Numbered from the stretch's first letter, positions 1 through 10,020 are shown. The stretch: 64,000 nucleotides of DNA from an uncultured Bacteroidales bacterium (GCA_900317285.1 ONGA01000010.1:1-64000); one strand, 5' to 3'. Notes: generated by a model from the sequence alone, not told the origin. A program made the numbers and translations.

Positions 1-1
1 C

Positions 2-1609
<1,608 letters not shown>

Positions 1610-1651
1610 TTGGGTTACGCAATAAAAACAGCCGGAGTGCGTTAGAGTAAT

Positions 1652-1861
1652 ATGAACAAGATTCGATATATCAACCTTTGTATCGTGGAGTTCGGCAAGC
1701 GGAATGGTATGCCGCCTACGCTGGCGTTCAACTACCTCAATACCTACAAAGGCTTTTCGTTTCTTGACAGGAATTATGACGCCGAGCACTTGCTGCCGTT
1801 GGAAGACACTTTGGCCGACCTCGCTGAATACTGCAAACGTCATGGAGGGACGATGGCATGA
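1652..1861 (+). CDS. DUF3791 family small protein
   Basis: A 69-residue soluble protein opening MNKIRYINLCIVEFGKRN and ending in a short helical segment around DTLADLAEYCKRHGG. Size and pattern match the DUF3791 family, whose genes commonly lie next to DUF3990 genes. The ATG is the first in the frame, 42 bases after glnS. Its end overlaps the DUF3990 start by 4 bases, so translation is probably coupled. The function of DUF3791 is not established; the neighbourhood suggests a partner or antitoxin for the DUF3990 protein, which is inference. Confidence 0.8.
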   Translation: MNKIRYINLCIVEFGKRNGMPPTLAFNYLNTYKGFSFLDRNYDAEHLLPLEDTLADLAEYCKRHGGTMA

Positions 1862-2331
1862 AGCTCTATCATGGCACAAATATAGATTTTGGTGATATTC
1901 TGCTCTCGTGTTGTCGTCCAAACAAGGACTTTGGGCAAGGCTTTTATTTGACAGATATTCGCAGTCAAGCCGAGGCAATGGCTGTACGCCGCTGCGAGTT
2001 TGAGGAGTCGGGTGTCCCTATTGTGCAAGAGTACGAGTTTGACGAAAGCATGCTTTGCGGTGGCGTTTTTGATGTGCTTAAGTTTGAGGGGGTGAGTGCC
2101 GAATGGGCGGAGTTTATATTGAAGAACCGCATGGCCAAGGGGCAGCGAATGCACAATCACGATATCGTGGTTGGCCCTGTTGCCGACGATGGAGTTGTGT
2201 TTCAGCTGAACCTCTACATGCAGCACCTGATAACGATTGAGACACTGGTGAAAGAATTGACATACAGGCAACTCAACAACCAGTATTTCTTCGGCACCGA
2301 GCGTGCAATACAACAACTTAGAAGGGTATGA
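1858..2331 (+). CDS. DUF3990 protein, putative ADP-ribosyltransferase-fold enzyme
   Basis: 157 residues. It opens MKLYHGTN, followed by KDFGQGFYLTD, and ends NNQYFFGTERA. These are the hallmarks of DUF3990, a family that resembles the ADP-ribosyltransferase fold. By analogy with H-Y-[EDQ] transferases, His5, Tyr30 and Gln142 could form the active-site triad; that assignment is mine and unproven. A GPVADDGVV segment near residues 108-116 is also typical of the family. The gene overlaps both neighbours by 4 bases (DUF3791 before, a second DUF3791-like gene after). A toxin or signalling ADP-ribosyltransferase with flanking accessory proteins is the working hypothesis. Confidence 0.8.
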   Translation: MKLYHGTNIDFGDILLSCCRPNKDFGQGFYLTDIRSQAEAMAVRRCEFEESGVPIVQEYEFDESMLCGGVFDVLKFEGVSAEWAEFILKNRMAKGQRMHNHDIVVGPVADDGVVFQLNLYMQHLITIETLVKELTYRQLNNQYFFGTERAIQQLRRV

Positions 2332-2555
2332 GTATCACACAAGATCAGTTGCAGTTTATCATCAACAGCGATGTGGAGCAGATGGTCAGTCGTCTGCAGA
2401 GCGACAAGGGTATGCCTTTAGACAATGCCTTCAGCTGTGTGTATAATTCCAATATCTACAAGAAGTTGTTGAATGTTGACACCGGGCTGTACTTGCAGAG
2501 TGCCGACTATATCTATGACTACTTAAACGAGGAAATGAACAATGCAAATAATTGA
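2328..2555 (+). CDS. Small DUF3791-like protein
   Basis: 75 residues (MSITQDQLQFIINSDVEQM...), all-alpha in appearance, with the pattern D-YDYLNEEM near its C-terminus. It resembles the second DUF3791-type gene often found after DUF3990. It overlaps the DUF3990 gene by 4 bases and is overlapped by the next gene by 14 bases, so the set is translated as a unit. Its role is unknown; a binding partner of the DUF3990 protein is plausible. Confidence 0.75.
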   Translation: MSITQDQLQFIINSDVEQMVSRLQSDKGMPLDNAFSCVYNSNIYKKLLNVDTGLYLQSADYIYDYLNEEMNNANN

Positions 2556-2883
2556 CCATCCGACAGACAAAAAGATACTGAACGCCATGATGCCGAACTA
2601 TTTTGGCGACATGGTGAAGGCTGTGGTGGATATCGCGCAAAAAAAGATAGGTGTGGATGCAGAATTGCATGCCGACATAGAGCAAGCGTTGCTGGCACAA
2701 GGTTCATCGCAGTACGACCTGTGGGGCATCAACCTGTATCCCGAGATGGACGGTGAGGACTTCATTGAGTTTGACTCGATGATTAACATACGCCCCGGAC
2801 AGGGTAACCGCAGTCGCGATGTGCAGGATGCAGATACGCGACAAAGAATAATAGAAACAGTAAACTATCTGCTGCCATGCTGA
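2542..2883 (+). CDS. DUF5674 family protein
   Basis: 113 residues. The core MVKAVVDI...VDAELHADIEQALL...YDLWGINLYPEMDGEDFIEFDSMINIRPGQGNRSR is characteristic of DUF5674, a small soluble family of unknown function. Its acidic patches and the conserved IRPxQGNRSR stretch are all visible. The ATG lies inside the end of the preceding gene (14-base overlap). The family occurs in varied bacteria and archaea beside TA-like genes. No catalytic function can be assigned from sequence. Confidence 0.8.
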   Translation: MQIIDHPTDKKILNAMMPNYFGDMVKAVVDIAQKKIGVDAELHADIEQALLAQGSSQYDLWGINLYPEMDGEDFIEFDSMINIRPGQGNRSRDVQDADTRQRIIETVNYLLPC

Positions 2884-3233
2884 CAATGGAGTTCCAACAC
2901 AAGGACTTGGCCAATGGCCGGTGGGCACAGATGTCGCTGGCCGAGCAGATGCTGAACATCGGCAGCGAGGTGTCGCGTGCCAACCGCTGGAAGGCCAAAG
3001 GCAACGAAGAACAGTGTCGCCGTGCCGCCGACCGTGCGTTGGAACTGGTGTCGCTAACTATCGATGCCAACAAGAACCGTGCCGGCCTGAAGGAACTGTG
3101 CCGCCTCTACGAAGTGATGGCCGATTACTACTACGGCAAGAACATCTATCAAACAGAGCCAAATACCATGCAGCGGTATTTTGATGTGTTCTACTTGGAT
3201 AAAAATAGAACGGAACAGATAGTCGTTAGATAA
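2877..3233 (+). CDS. Conserved small helical protein of unknown function
   Basis: 118 residues if the ATG at 2877 is used; a second in-frame ATG at 2886 (MEFQHKDLANGRW) is an equally good start. The pattern HKDLANGRW...SLAEQMLNIGSEVSRANRWKAKGN...AADRALELVSLTI is shared by a widespread uncharacterised family of small helical proteins. It overlaps the DUF5674 gene by 7 bases and is the last gene of the cassette. No signal peptide or membrane segment is seen. Confidence 0.75.
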   Translation: MLTMEFQHKDLANGRWAQMSLAEQMLNIGSEVSRANRWKAKGNEEQCRRAADRALELVSLTIDANKNRAGLKELCRLYEVMADYYYGKNIYQTEPNTMQRYFDVFYLDKNRTEQIVVR

Positions 3234-3298
3234 AATTTTGCACCTTGTGTAAGATTTGCAGCAGCATGTGCGATTATATAGGTAAAAGGACATCCATT

Positions 3299-5569
3299 AT
3301 GAAGAGAATTCTTTTTACCCTCGCGCTCGCATTGATGGGAGTGAATGCATTCGCCCAAACCATTACCGGCCGTCTGGTCGATGACGGCGGGCAACCCATC
3401 GTCTTCGCCAACGTGGCCCTCTACGCTGATACGGTGCTTCAGACAGGTACTACTACCGGAGAAGACGGCACTTTCTCTATCGAGTGTGGCAATGGAACAT
3501 ACAACCTTGTGGCATCGTATGTCGGCTATGAGAGGCTCAGCGTCCGCTGCCAGGCGGGTGACCTCGGCACGCTGACGCTGAGCGCCTTGCAGCTCAGCGA
3601 GGTGAAGATAACCGCCAGCCGCGTCACCGAGGAGGTGGACCGCTACGTCGTTCTGCCCAAGCCCGAGGAGGTGGAGGCCGCCGGACGGACGCTGGTGCTG
3701 CTCGACATGCTTGGCCTGCCAGGATTGAAGGTCGATGTGGCCCTGCAGAGCATCACTGTGGATGGCGGGCTGGCCATACTGCAAATCAACAGCAAGGAGG
3801 TGCCCGTGGCACGGCTGGCAAACCTGAGGGCTGACCAAATCAAGCGTGTGGAATACAGCAACAACCCCGGCACCCGCTACCTCGACCGCGGCGCTTCCGG
3901 CATCATTAATATAATACTGAAAGAACGTGAGGACGGTGGCAGTCTCGTCGCACAGGGGCAGTCGGCATTGACCACAGGCTTTGTCAATGGGTACTTATTG
4001 GGTAGTTACCACAAAGGCAAAAGTGAGTTTGCTCTGGAATATACTCTCGGCTATCGCAATTACGACAGCGTGCCTTACGAGCTGGAGGACAGCTACCTCG
4101 ATGCGGCCCGTACCGTCACGCGCAGCCAGCGAACCAATATGCCGTTCTGGTACATCACCCACGAGTTGACAGCCGAATACACCTACCAGCACGACGACAG
4201 CACGATGTTCGTGGCCTCCGTGCAGGATGCCTTCTTCTCCAAGACGCTCGATGCCAACGGCACGATGACCGAGACCGACAACGGCGTCACTACCAACCAG
4301 ACCATGCAGCAGCACAGCTACCAGAAAGACAATCTGCCGAAGTTCGACCTTTTCTACACCCACAAAATGCCTCATGGCCAGAAGGTGGAGCTGAACGTGG
4401 TGGGCGAGTACGCTGTGGATAGGTACGACAACACGCTCACCTACACTAGCGGCACATACGCCACCTCAATCGATGGCCACGGCTACGCCCTCAGTGGCGA
4501 GGGCGTCTACAGCAAACAGTTCGGTAAGACGGAACTGCGCACAGGCTTGCAATACCAGCATAACTTCGCCGAAAACGAGTACACGCTTTACGGTACCACC
4601 ACCAGCATGACCAAGGACAATGCCTACCTATATGCCGAGTTGCAGGGAGCCATCAGCAGCAAGGTGAGCTACTCCGTCGGTACGGGAGCCAAGTTGTTCA
4701 ACGTCACCGACGGTGTGAGCAGCCAGTTTTATCTCCGCAACCTCAGTACCGCCCTCCTGCAATGGCGCATCAACCCCCAGTGGTCGCTCATAGCCTCCTC
4801 ACAGTTCACGCCCACCTTGCCTTCGCTGTCAGCACTTTCGCCCGTGTTCCAGCAGACCGACGATGTGGAAGGGCAGCAAGGGAACCCGGATCTCAAACCG
4901 AGTGAGTACTGGGCCAATCGATTGAGGCTACGGTGGGTGCATCCCAAAGGCTGGTTCATCAACGCCTCTGTTGGCTATGGACGTTGGTTCCTTCCCATGG
5001 TGCAGACCTACTCGTATGATCCATCGCGCGACCTGTTTATCCGTAACCTACAGAACGCCGACCGATGGCAGGCCCTCTTTGCCAATGCAAAGATGGGCGT
5101 ACAGGGACTATGGCAGAGCCTCAACATCTCTGTTTTTTGGGATTATGGACACTACATCTCAGAAGGCGAGAATTTCACACACACCAAAGACAACCTCACT
5201 GCCACCTTTGACGCCCAGTATTATTGGAAAAACCTCGTGGCAGGGGCCTTTTTCACAATTCTGCCGGAGTGGCAACTCTATGGCGAAGATTTTACAATGA
5301 GCGAAATGGCACAGAGCATTTATGTGCAGTATCGTTGGGAAAGCCTCACAGCCATGCTGATGTGGCACTGTCCCTTCAATCCGAAAGGCTACCGCTACGA
5401 GACAGAAGGCCTCAGCACCGTCCATCCCTACCGTCACACGAATTGGACCGCCAACAACGGCAACATGGTCGTCCTAGGCCTCACCTGGCAGATGGACTTC
5501 GGCCGCCAATACCGCAAGAGTGAGAAGACCCTCCGGAACGGCGGCTACGACAACGGCATGGTGCGCTGA
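3299..5569 (+). CDS. TonB-dependent-receptor-like outer-membrane beta-barrel protein
   Basis: 756 residues from the ATG at 3299, preceded by a purine-rich AGGTAAAAGGA; upstream ATGs lack a signal sequence. Residues 1-20 (MKRILFTLALALMGVNAFAQ) are a signal peptide. A carboxypeptidase-regulatory-like domain follows (TITGRLVDDGGQPIVFANVALY, about residues 21-105), then a plug-like region (LPGLKVDV, RVEYSNNPGTRYLDRGASGIINIILK, about 130-205). The rest is a C-terminal barrel rich in alternating aromatic strands, of the outer-membrane beta-barrel family 3 type. The substrate is unknown; no SusD partner is adjacent. A terminator hairpin at 5590 follows. Confidence 0.9.
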   Translation: MKRILFTLALALMGVNAFAQTITGRLVDDGGQPIVFANVALYADTVLQTGTTTGEDGTFSIECGNGTYNLVASYVGYERLSVRCQAGDLGTLTLSALQLSEVKITASRVTEEVDRYVVLPKPEEVEAAGRTLVLLDMLGLPGLKVDVALQSITVDGGLAILQINSKEVPVARLANLRADQIKRVEYSNNPGTRYLDRGASGIINIILKEREDGGSLVAQGQSALTTGFVNGYLLGSYHKGKSEFALEYTLGYRNYDSVPYELEDSYLDAARTVTRSQRTNMPFWYITHELTAEYTYQHDDSTMFVASVQDAFFSKTLDANGTMTETDNGVTTNQTMQQHSYQKDNLPKFDLFYTHKMPHGQKVELNVVGEYAVDRYDNTLTYTSGTYATSIDGHGYALSGEGVYSKQFGKTELRTGLQYQHNFAENEYTLYGTTTSMTKDNAYLYAELQGAISSKVSYSVGTGAKLFNVTDGVSSQFYLRNLSTALLQWRINPQWSLIASSQFTPTLPSLSALSPVFQQTDDVEGQQGNPDLKPSEYWANRLRLRWVHPKGWFINASVGYGRWFLPMVQTYSYDPSRDLFIRNLQNADRWQALFANAKMGVQGLWQSLNISVFWDYGHYISEGENFTHTKDNLTATFDAQYYWKNLVAGAFFTILPEWQLYGEDFTMSEMAQSIYVQYRWESLTAMLMWHCPFNPKGYRYETEGLSTVHPYRHTNWTANNGNMVVLGLTWQMDFGRQYRKSEKTLRNGGYDNGMVR

Positions 5570-5589
5570 ATTAACACGTTTTATTGTTA

Positions 5590-5628
5590 GGGCATATTTT
5601 CAGCACGGGGAATATGCCCTTATTTATG
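5590..5628 (+). terminator. Rho-independent-type terminator after the barrel gene
   Basis: A 9-bp stem GGGCATATT / AATATGCCC with an 11-nt loop (5590-5619), followed by TTATTTATG. It lies 20 bases after the stop codon at 5569. Confidence 0.7.
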
Positions 5629-5745
5629 CTTGTAACCGAAGAACAGAAGAACCCACAGATAACCCACCAAGAAGGAGCGAAGAGCCACCACCGCCGAAAC
5701 ACCGCCGACGGACCACCGACGGATTGTCGATAGAATATGTTGATA

Positions 5746-5812
5746 TTTTTGGAATCAATTCCAAAAAAATTATGATTTTTTGGGAATTGATTCCAAAAAA
5801 GTTGTATATTTG
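5746..5812 (+). promoter_or_regulatory. Promoter of the AAA ATPase gene with a long inverted repeat
   Basis: The -7 box TATATTTG is at 5805-5812, with a TTG at 5780-5782. Arms TTTTTGGAATCAATTCC (5746-5762) and GGAATTGATTCCAAAAA (5783-5799) are perfect reverse complements of 17 bp. Each arm is itself nearly palindromic (GGAATCAATTCC). The right arm fills the space between the two promoter elements, the expected place for an operator. A hairpin in DNA or RNA is the alternative reading. In the 263 bases between the neighbouring genes I see nothing else apart from the terminator at 5590. Confidence 0.7.
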
Positions 5813-5832
5813 CAGTGGTAAATAATAAGGTT

Positions 5833-6960
5833 ATGATAGAGCGGTTGTTGTATAAAAGAATTGAGGATAAGCTGTTTAAAGGCAAGATTGTTGTCCTCGC
5901 AGGTGCCCGTCAGGTGGGTAAAACCACTTTACTGAAGCAAATACTTCGCAATAAAGAGGGTGTTTTGTGGCTGAACGGAGACGAGATGCAGGTGCAAAAT
6001 CTCTTCAACAACGCCTCGGCCGACAGGTTGCTGTCAGAGTTCGGAAACAACAAAATAGTGATACTTGACGAGGCCCAACGTATTAAAGACATCGGCCTAA
6101 GGCTGAAGTTGATTGCAGATGCAGACTGTGATATTCAAATGATAGCCACAGGCAGCTCGGCGTTTGAACTGGCCAACAAGGTAAACGAGCCGTTGACGGG
6201 TCGCAAGTGGGAGTATCAGATGTTCCCGCTGTCGTTTGGCGAGATGGTGGCTCACCATGGAAAAATGAAGGAAATGCGCATGTTGCCAAAACGTATCGTT
6301 TACGGTTACTATCCTGAGGTTGTAACGAACGAGGGCAATGAGATAGAAATACTTAAACTATTGACCGATGCCTATCTTTATAAGGACATCCTTTCGTGGG
6401 AGAACATCAAGCACCCCGACAAACTACAGACACTGCTCCGCGCGTTGGCCTATCAGGTCGGATCACAGGTGTCGTTCAACGAGTTGAGCCAGATGTGCTC
6501 GCTTGACAGCAAGACGGTGGAACGTTATATCACCCTGCTTGAGCAATGCTATATTATTTTTAGACTGCCGTCGTTTTCACGCAATTTGCATCATGAACTC
6601 AAGGCGAGTCGGAAGATATTTTTCTACGACAACGGCATCCGTAATGCGTTGATTGCAGATTACACTGCTCCAGAAATAAGGCAAGACATCGGTGCATTGT
6701 GGGAGAACTTCGTCGTCTCGGAGAGAATAAAGTGTAATGAGTACTATCGTCGTTGGGTGAACCGATATTTTTGGCGTACCACACAGCAACAGGAGATTGA
6801 CTATCTGGAAGAGGGCGGTGGAAAGCTCCATGCATACGAGATAAAATGGAATCCTCGCAAGAAAGCCACTATCACCAAAACGTTTATGGATGCCTACCCT
6901 GACACTGGCTTCAAGGTGATTACTCCCGAGAATATCGCAGAATTCTTATTGCCTGAGTGA
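5833..6960 (+). CDS. AAA-family ATPase with C-terminal DUF4143
   Basis: 375 residues from ATG 5833. A GTG at 5815 is in frame, but it lies only 2 bases after the -7 box, at or before the expected transcription start, so ATG 5833 is chosen. Walker A is GARQVGKTT (about residues 18-26), Walker B is IVILDEAQ (about 73-80), and a sensor-like IATGSSAFEL follows. The C-terminal half is the DUF4143 nuclease-like domain, with YFWRTTQQQEIDYLEE and YEIKWNPRKK reminiscent of the PD-(D/E)XK D-ExK arrangement. These proteins are common single-gene accessory ATPases in Bacteroidota; the biological role is unproven. Confidence 0.9.
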   Translation: MIERLLYKRIEDKLFKGKIVVLAGARQVGKTTLLKQILRNKEGVLWLNGDEMQVQNLFNNASADRLLSEFGNNKIVILDEAQRIKDIGLRLKLIADADCDIQMIATGSSAFELANKVNEPLTGRKWEYQMFPLSFGEMVAHHGKMKEMRMLPKRIVYGYYPEVVTNEGNEIEILKLLTDAYLYKDILSWENIKHPDKLQTLLRALAYQVGSQVSFNELSQMCSLDSKTVERYITLLEQCYIIFRLPSFSRNLHHELKASRKIFFYDNGIRNALIADYTAPEIRQDIGALWENFVVSERIKCNEYYRRWVNRYFWRTTQQQEIDYLEEGGGKLHAYEIKWNPRKKATITKTFMDAYPDTGFKVITPENIAEFLLPE

Positions 6961-6966
6961 TTTTTA

Positions 6967-6999
6967 TTGTTGCGGTTTCGGGAAAAAGTTGTATCTTTG
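6967..6999 (+). promoter_or_regulatory. Promoter of pheT
   Basis: TTG (6970-6972), 19 bases, then TATCTTTG (6992-6999), a full match to the Bacteroidota TTG / TAnnTTTG consensus. It starts only a few bases after the stop of the ATPase gene, and the pheT ATG is about 48 bases downstream. Confidence 0.8.
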
Positions 7000-7047
7000 C
7001 AGAATAATGTAAAGAGTATATGTTATTGATAATAAACTGATACATAT

Positions 7048-9528
7048 ATGAATATTTCTTTTGATTGGCTTAAAGAGTACGTGGATATTGAGGATATGAC
7101 TCCTCAGGAACTGGACGACCTGCTGACTTTCTCCGGCTTGGAGGTGGACAGCATGGAGAAGGTGGAGACCATCAAGGGCGGTCTGGAGCATGTGGTGATT
7201 GCGCAGGTGCTGACCTGCGAGCCGCACCCCGACAGCGACCACCTGCACCTGACCACCGTTGACGTGGGCGGCGAACGTCCGCTGAACATCGTCTGCGGCG
7301 CCCCCAACGTGGCCGCCGGACAGAAGGTGGTGTGCGCCCAGATTGGCACCAAGATCTACACTTCGGACACCGAATACTACGAGATCAAGAAAGGCAAGCT
7401 GCGCGGCGCCGTCAGCGAGGGTATGCTCTGCGCTGCCGACGAGCTGCAGCTCGGCACCGACCACGCAGGCATCATGGTGCTGCCCGACGACGCTCCTGTG
7501 GGAATGCCCGCCAAAGAGTACTTCCACGTGAAGGACGACTGCCTGCTTGAGGTGGCCATCACCGCCAACCGCATGGACGCCATCTCGCATATCGGCGTGG
7601 CCCGCGACGTGGTGGCCGTAAGAAATACCCGCGAGGGGAAGCAGCTGAAGATAAAGTGGCCGGAGGTGGCAACCGATCTTACCCCCAAAGCCACAGGCGA
7701 GGCTATCAAGGTCACCGTCGAGGAGCCCGACCTCTGCCCGCGCTATACCGGCATCACGCTGCGCAATGTGAAGGTAGGGGAGAGCCCCGAGTGGCTGCAG
7801 AACCGCCTGCGCACCGTGGGCCTGCGCCCCATCAACAACGTGGTGGACGTGACCAACTTCGTCATGATGGAGGTGGGCCAGCCGCTGCACGCCTTCGATG
7901 CCGACCAGATTGCCGGCGGCCACGTCATCGTGAAGCGCCTGCCGCAGGGTACCAAGTTCGTCACCCTCGACGGTGTGGAGCGCACCCTCGACGCCCGCGA
8001 CCTGATGATATGCAATGAAAAAGAAGGCATGTGCATCGCTGGTGTCTTCGGCGGCTTGAAGAGCGGCACCACCATGGAGACCAAGAACGTCTTCCTCGAG
8101 AGCGCCTTCTTCAACCCCGTCTCCATCCGCAAGACCAGCCAGCGCCACACGCTGAAGACCGACGCCAGCTACCGCTACGAGCGCACCTGCGACCCCAACA
8201 TCACCGAGTGGGCCCTGCGCCGTGCCGTGAAGCTCATACAGGAACTCGCCGGCGGCGAGATATGCGGCCAGATGGTGGACCTCTACCCGAAGCCCATCGA
8301 AAAGCCCGTCGTGGAGGTGAACTTCCGCCGCATGTTCGACCTCGTGGGGCAGGACATCCCGCTGGAGGCCGTCCGCACCGCCCTCACCTCGCTCGACATC
8401 GAGATTGTCAACGAGACCGCCGAGGGCATGACCCTGAAGGTTCCCACCTGCAAGGCCGACGTCACCCGCGAGTGCGACATCGTTGAGGAAATCATGCGCA
8501 TCTACGGCTACAACAACATCCATATCGGCGAGACCGTCAACAGCTGCCTCTCCTATGGCAAGAAGCCCGACCCGCGCAAGCTGAAGAATGCCGTCAGCGA
8601 CTACCTCACCGACAACGGCTTCAGCGAGATTATGAACAACTCGCTGACCAAGAGCGAATACTACGACGAGAACCCCGACTTCCCGGCAGACCGCTGTATC
8701 CCCATCATCAACCCCCTCTCGAAGGAACTCAACGTCATGCGCCAGACGCTGCTCTACAGTGGCCTCGAGTGCATCGCCCGCAATATCAACTTCCGCATCC
8801 TCGACCAGAAGCTCTATGAGTATGGCCGCAGTTATGTGAAGACCGACGAGGCCGCCAACCAGGAGCTGCCCGTCACCAAGCGCTTCAACGAGACCGAGCA
8901 CGTCAGCATCTTCATGACCGGCAACATGACGCCCGAGAGCTGGAAGATGAAGCCCGCCGAGACCGACTTCTTCTACCTCAAGGCCTACGTCATGGACATC
9001 CTGCACCGCATGCGTGTCAACATGGGCCGCGTGGAGATGGTGCCGACGCAGTACAAGTTCTTCGCCGAAGGACTCGACATCATCCAGCGCGACAGCAAGA
9101 AGCTGCTGGGTACCCTCGGCCGCATCGGCCGCGAGACGCTGAAGAAGATGGACATCAAGCAGCCCGTCTTCTATGCCGACCTCAACTGGACGCTGCTCCT
9201 CAAGCAGTACCCCACCAAGGAGGTACTGTATCAGGAGGTAGCCAAGTTCCCCGAGGTGCGCCGCGACCTGGCCCTCGTGCTGCGCAAGGACGTCACCTTC
9301 GCCCAGGTCGAGCAGGCCGCACTGCAGTGCGAGAAGAAGCTGCTCAAGAGCGTCAGCCTCTTCGACGTCTATGAGGGCAAAGGCATCACCGAGGGCTTCA
9401 AGTCCTACGCCGTCAGCTTCATCCTGCAGGACAAGGACAAGACCCTCAACGACAAACAGATTGAGTCCACCATGGCCAAGATCCAGAAGACCCTCGAGAC
9501 CCAGCTGGGTGCGAAGATCCGCGGATAG
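7048..9528 (+). CDS. pheT: Phenylalanyl-tRNA synthetase beta subunit
   Basis: 826 residues, the usual length. It forms the alpha2beta2 enzyme that charges tRNA-Phe. In order: N-terminal residues MNISFDWLKEYVDI; the EMAP/OB tRNA-binding fold (about 40-150, AQVLTCEPHPDSDHLHLTTVDVG); the B3/B4 editing region (about 210-400, RPINNVVDVTNFVM); B5 (about 415-490); the catalytic-like core (about 500-720); and the C-terminal ferredoxin-fold anticodon-binding domain (KFPEVRRDLALVL, about 730-826). pheS is not in the window, so the two subunits are encoded apart. No terminator is obvious; the transcript runs into palindromic repeats. Confidence 0.97.
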   Translation: MNISFDWLKEYVDIEDMTPQELDDLLTFSGLEVDSMEKVETIKGGLEHVVIAQVLTCEPHPDSDHLHLTTVDVGGERPLNIVCGAPNVAAGQKVVCAQIGTKIYTSDTEYYEIKKGKLRGAVSEGMLCAADELQLGTDHAGIMVLPDDAPVGMPAKEYFHVKDDCLLEVAITANRMDAISHIGVARDVVAVRNTREGKQLKIKWPEVATDLTPKATGEAIKVTVEEPDLCPRYTGITLRNVKVGESPEWLQNRLRTVGLRPINNVVDVTNFVMMEVGQPLHAFDADQIAGGHVIVKRLPQGTKFVTLDGVERTLDARDLMICNEKEGMCIAGVFGGLKSGTTMETKNVFLESAFFNPVSIRKTSQRHTLKTDASYRYERTCDPNITEWALRRAVKLIQELAGGEICGQMVDLYPKPIEKPVVEVNFRRMFDLVGQDIPLEAVRTALTSLDIEIVNETAEGMTLKVPTCKADVTRECDIVEEIMRIYGYNNIHIGETVNSCLSYGKKPDPRKLKNAVSDYLTDNGFSEIMNNSLTKSEYYDENPDFPADRCIPIINPLSKELNVMRQTLLYSGLECIARNINFRILDQKLYEYGRSYVKTDEAANQELPVTKRFNETEHVSIFMTGNMTPESWKMKPAETDFFYLKAYVMDILHRMRVNMGRVEMVPTQYKFFAEGLDIIQRDSKKLLGTLGRIGRETLKKMDIKQPVFYADLNWTLLLKQYPTKEVLYQEVAKFPEVRRDLALVLRKDVTFAQVEQAALQCEKKLLKSVSLFDVYEGKGITEGFKSYAVSFILQDKDKTLNDKQIESTMAKIQKTLETQLGAKIRG

Positions 9529-9532
9529 CGTA

Positions 9533-9727
9533 GAGCCCCGTTGGGGCGACAGATGTTAGCCGTGGGCGTGAGCCCACGGTAGACAATAAACCAAACAGCC
9601 GAGCCCCGTAGGGGCGACACAATGACCATCGTTGGAATGTGCCGCCCCTACGGGGCTCAAAGTGTTTTCTCGATTTCATTCCGTGGGCTTACGCCCACGG
9701 CTAAATAATGTCGCCCCTACGGGGCTC
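9533..9727. repeat. Mirrored array of REP-like palindromes
   Basis: Two hairpin types alternate. Type A (GAGCCCCGTAGGGGCGACA or close) is at 9533-9551, 9601-9619, 9640-9658 (inverted) and 9709-9727 (inverted). Type B (CCGTGGGC-4 nt-GCCCACGG) is at 9560-9579 and 9681-9700. The order A-B-A / A'-B'-A' makes the whole block an imperfect inverted repeat. It starts 5 bases after the pheT stop codon. Confidence 0.9.
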
Positions 9728-9771
9728 CTGTCGCAAGTTGCGAAACCGTGTTTTAATTTTGAAACAGCCTG

Positions 9772-10017
9772 GCGACACTCATTTTTGGCGTTTTCAAAAT
9801 CGATTGGGCCTGGCGACACTCATTTTTTCCATTTTTAAAATCATTTGGGCCTAGCGACACTCTTTTTGGCCATTTTCAAAATCGATTGGGCCTTGCGACA
9901 CTCATTTTAGTCGTTTATAAAATCATTTGGGCTTTGCGACACTCATTTTTGCCATTTTCAAAATCATTTTGGCCTCGCGACAACCATTTGGGCCATTTTC
10001 AAACAGTTTGGGCTTTG
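9772..10017. repeat. 41-bp tandem repeat, six units
   Basis: The motif GCGACAC recurs at 9772, 9813, 9854, 9895, 9936 and 9977 (last copy GCGACAA), exactly 41 bp apart. Each unit continues with a CTCATTTTT-like run, ATTTTCAAAATC and TTGGGCC. Copies differ at several positions, so the array is not very recent. The period is not a multiple of three, which argues against coding. It ends 3 bases before the stop codon of the minus-strand gene at 10021, so it lies in that gene's 3' flank. Confidence 0.92.
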
Positions 10018-10020
10018 ATT

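Noticed and set aside
5746-5799. Invertible (phase-variable) promoter
   Set aside because: The segment between the inverted arms is only 20 bases, too short for a known Bacteroidota invertible promoter, and no recombinase gene is near.
6964-9006. A 680-codon minus-strand frame over pheT
   Set aside because: Shadow of pheT; no protein features, and pheT has full-length domain matches.
9772-10017. CRISPR array
   Set aside because: The whole 41-bp unit repeats, without unique spacers, and no cas gene is present.
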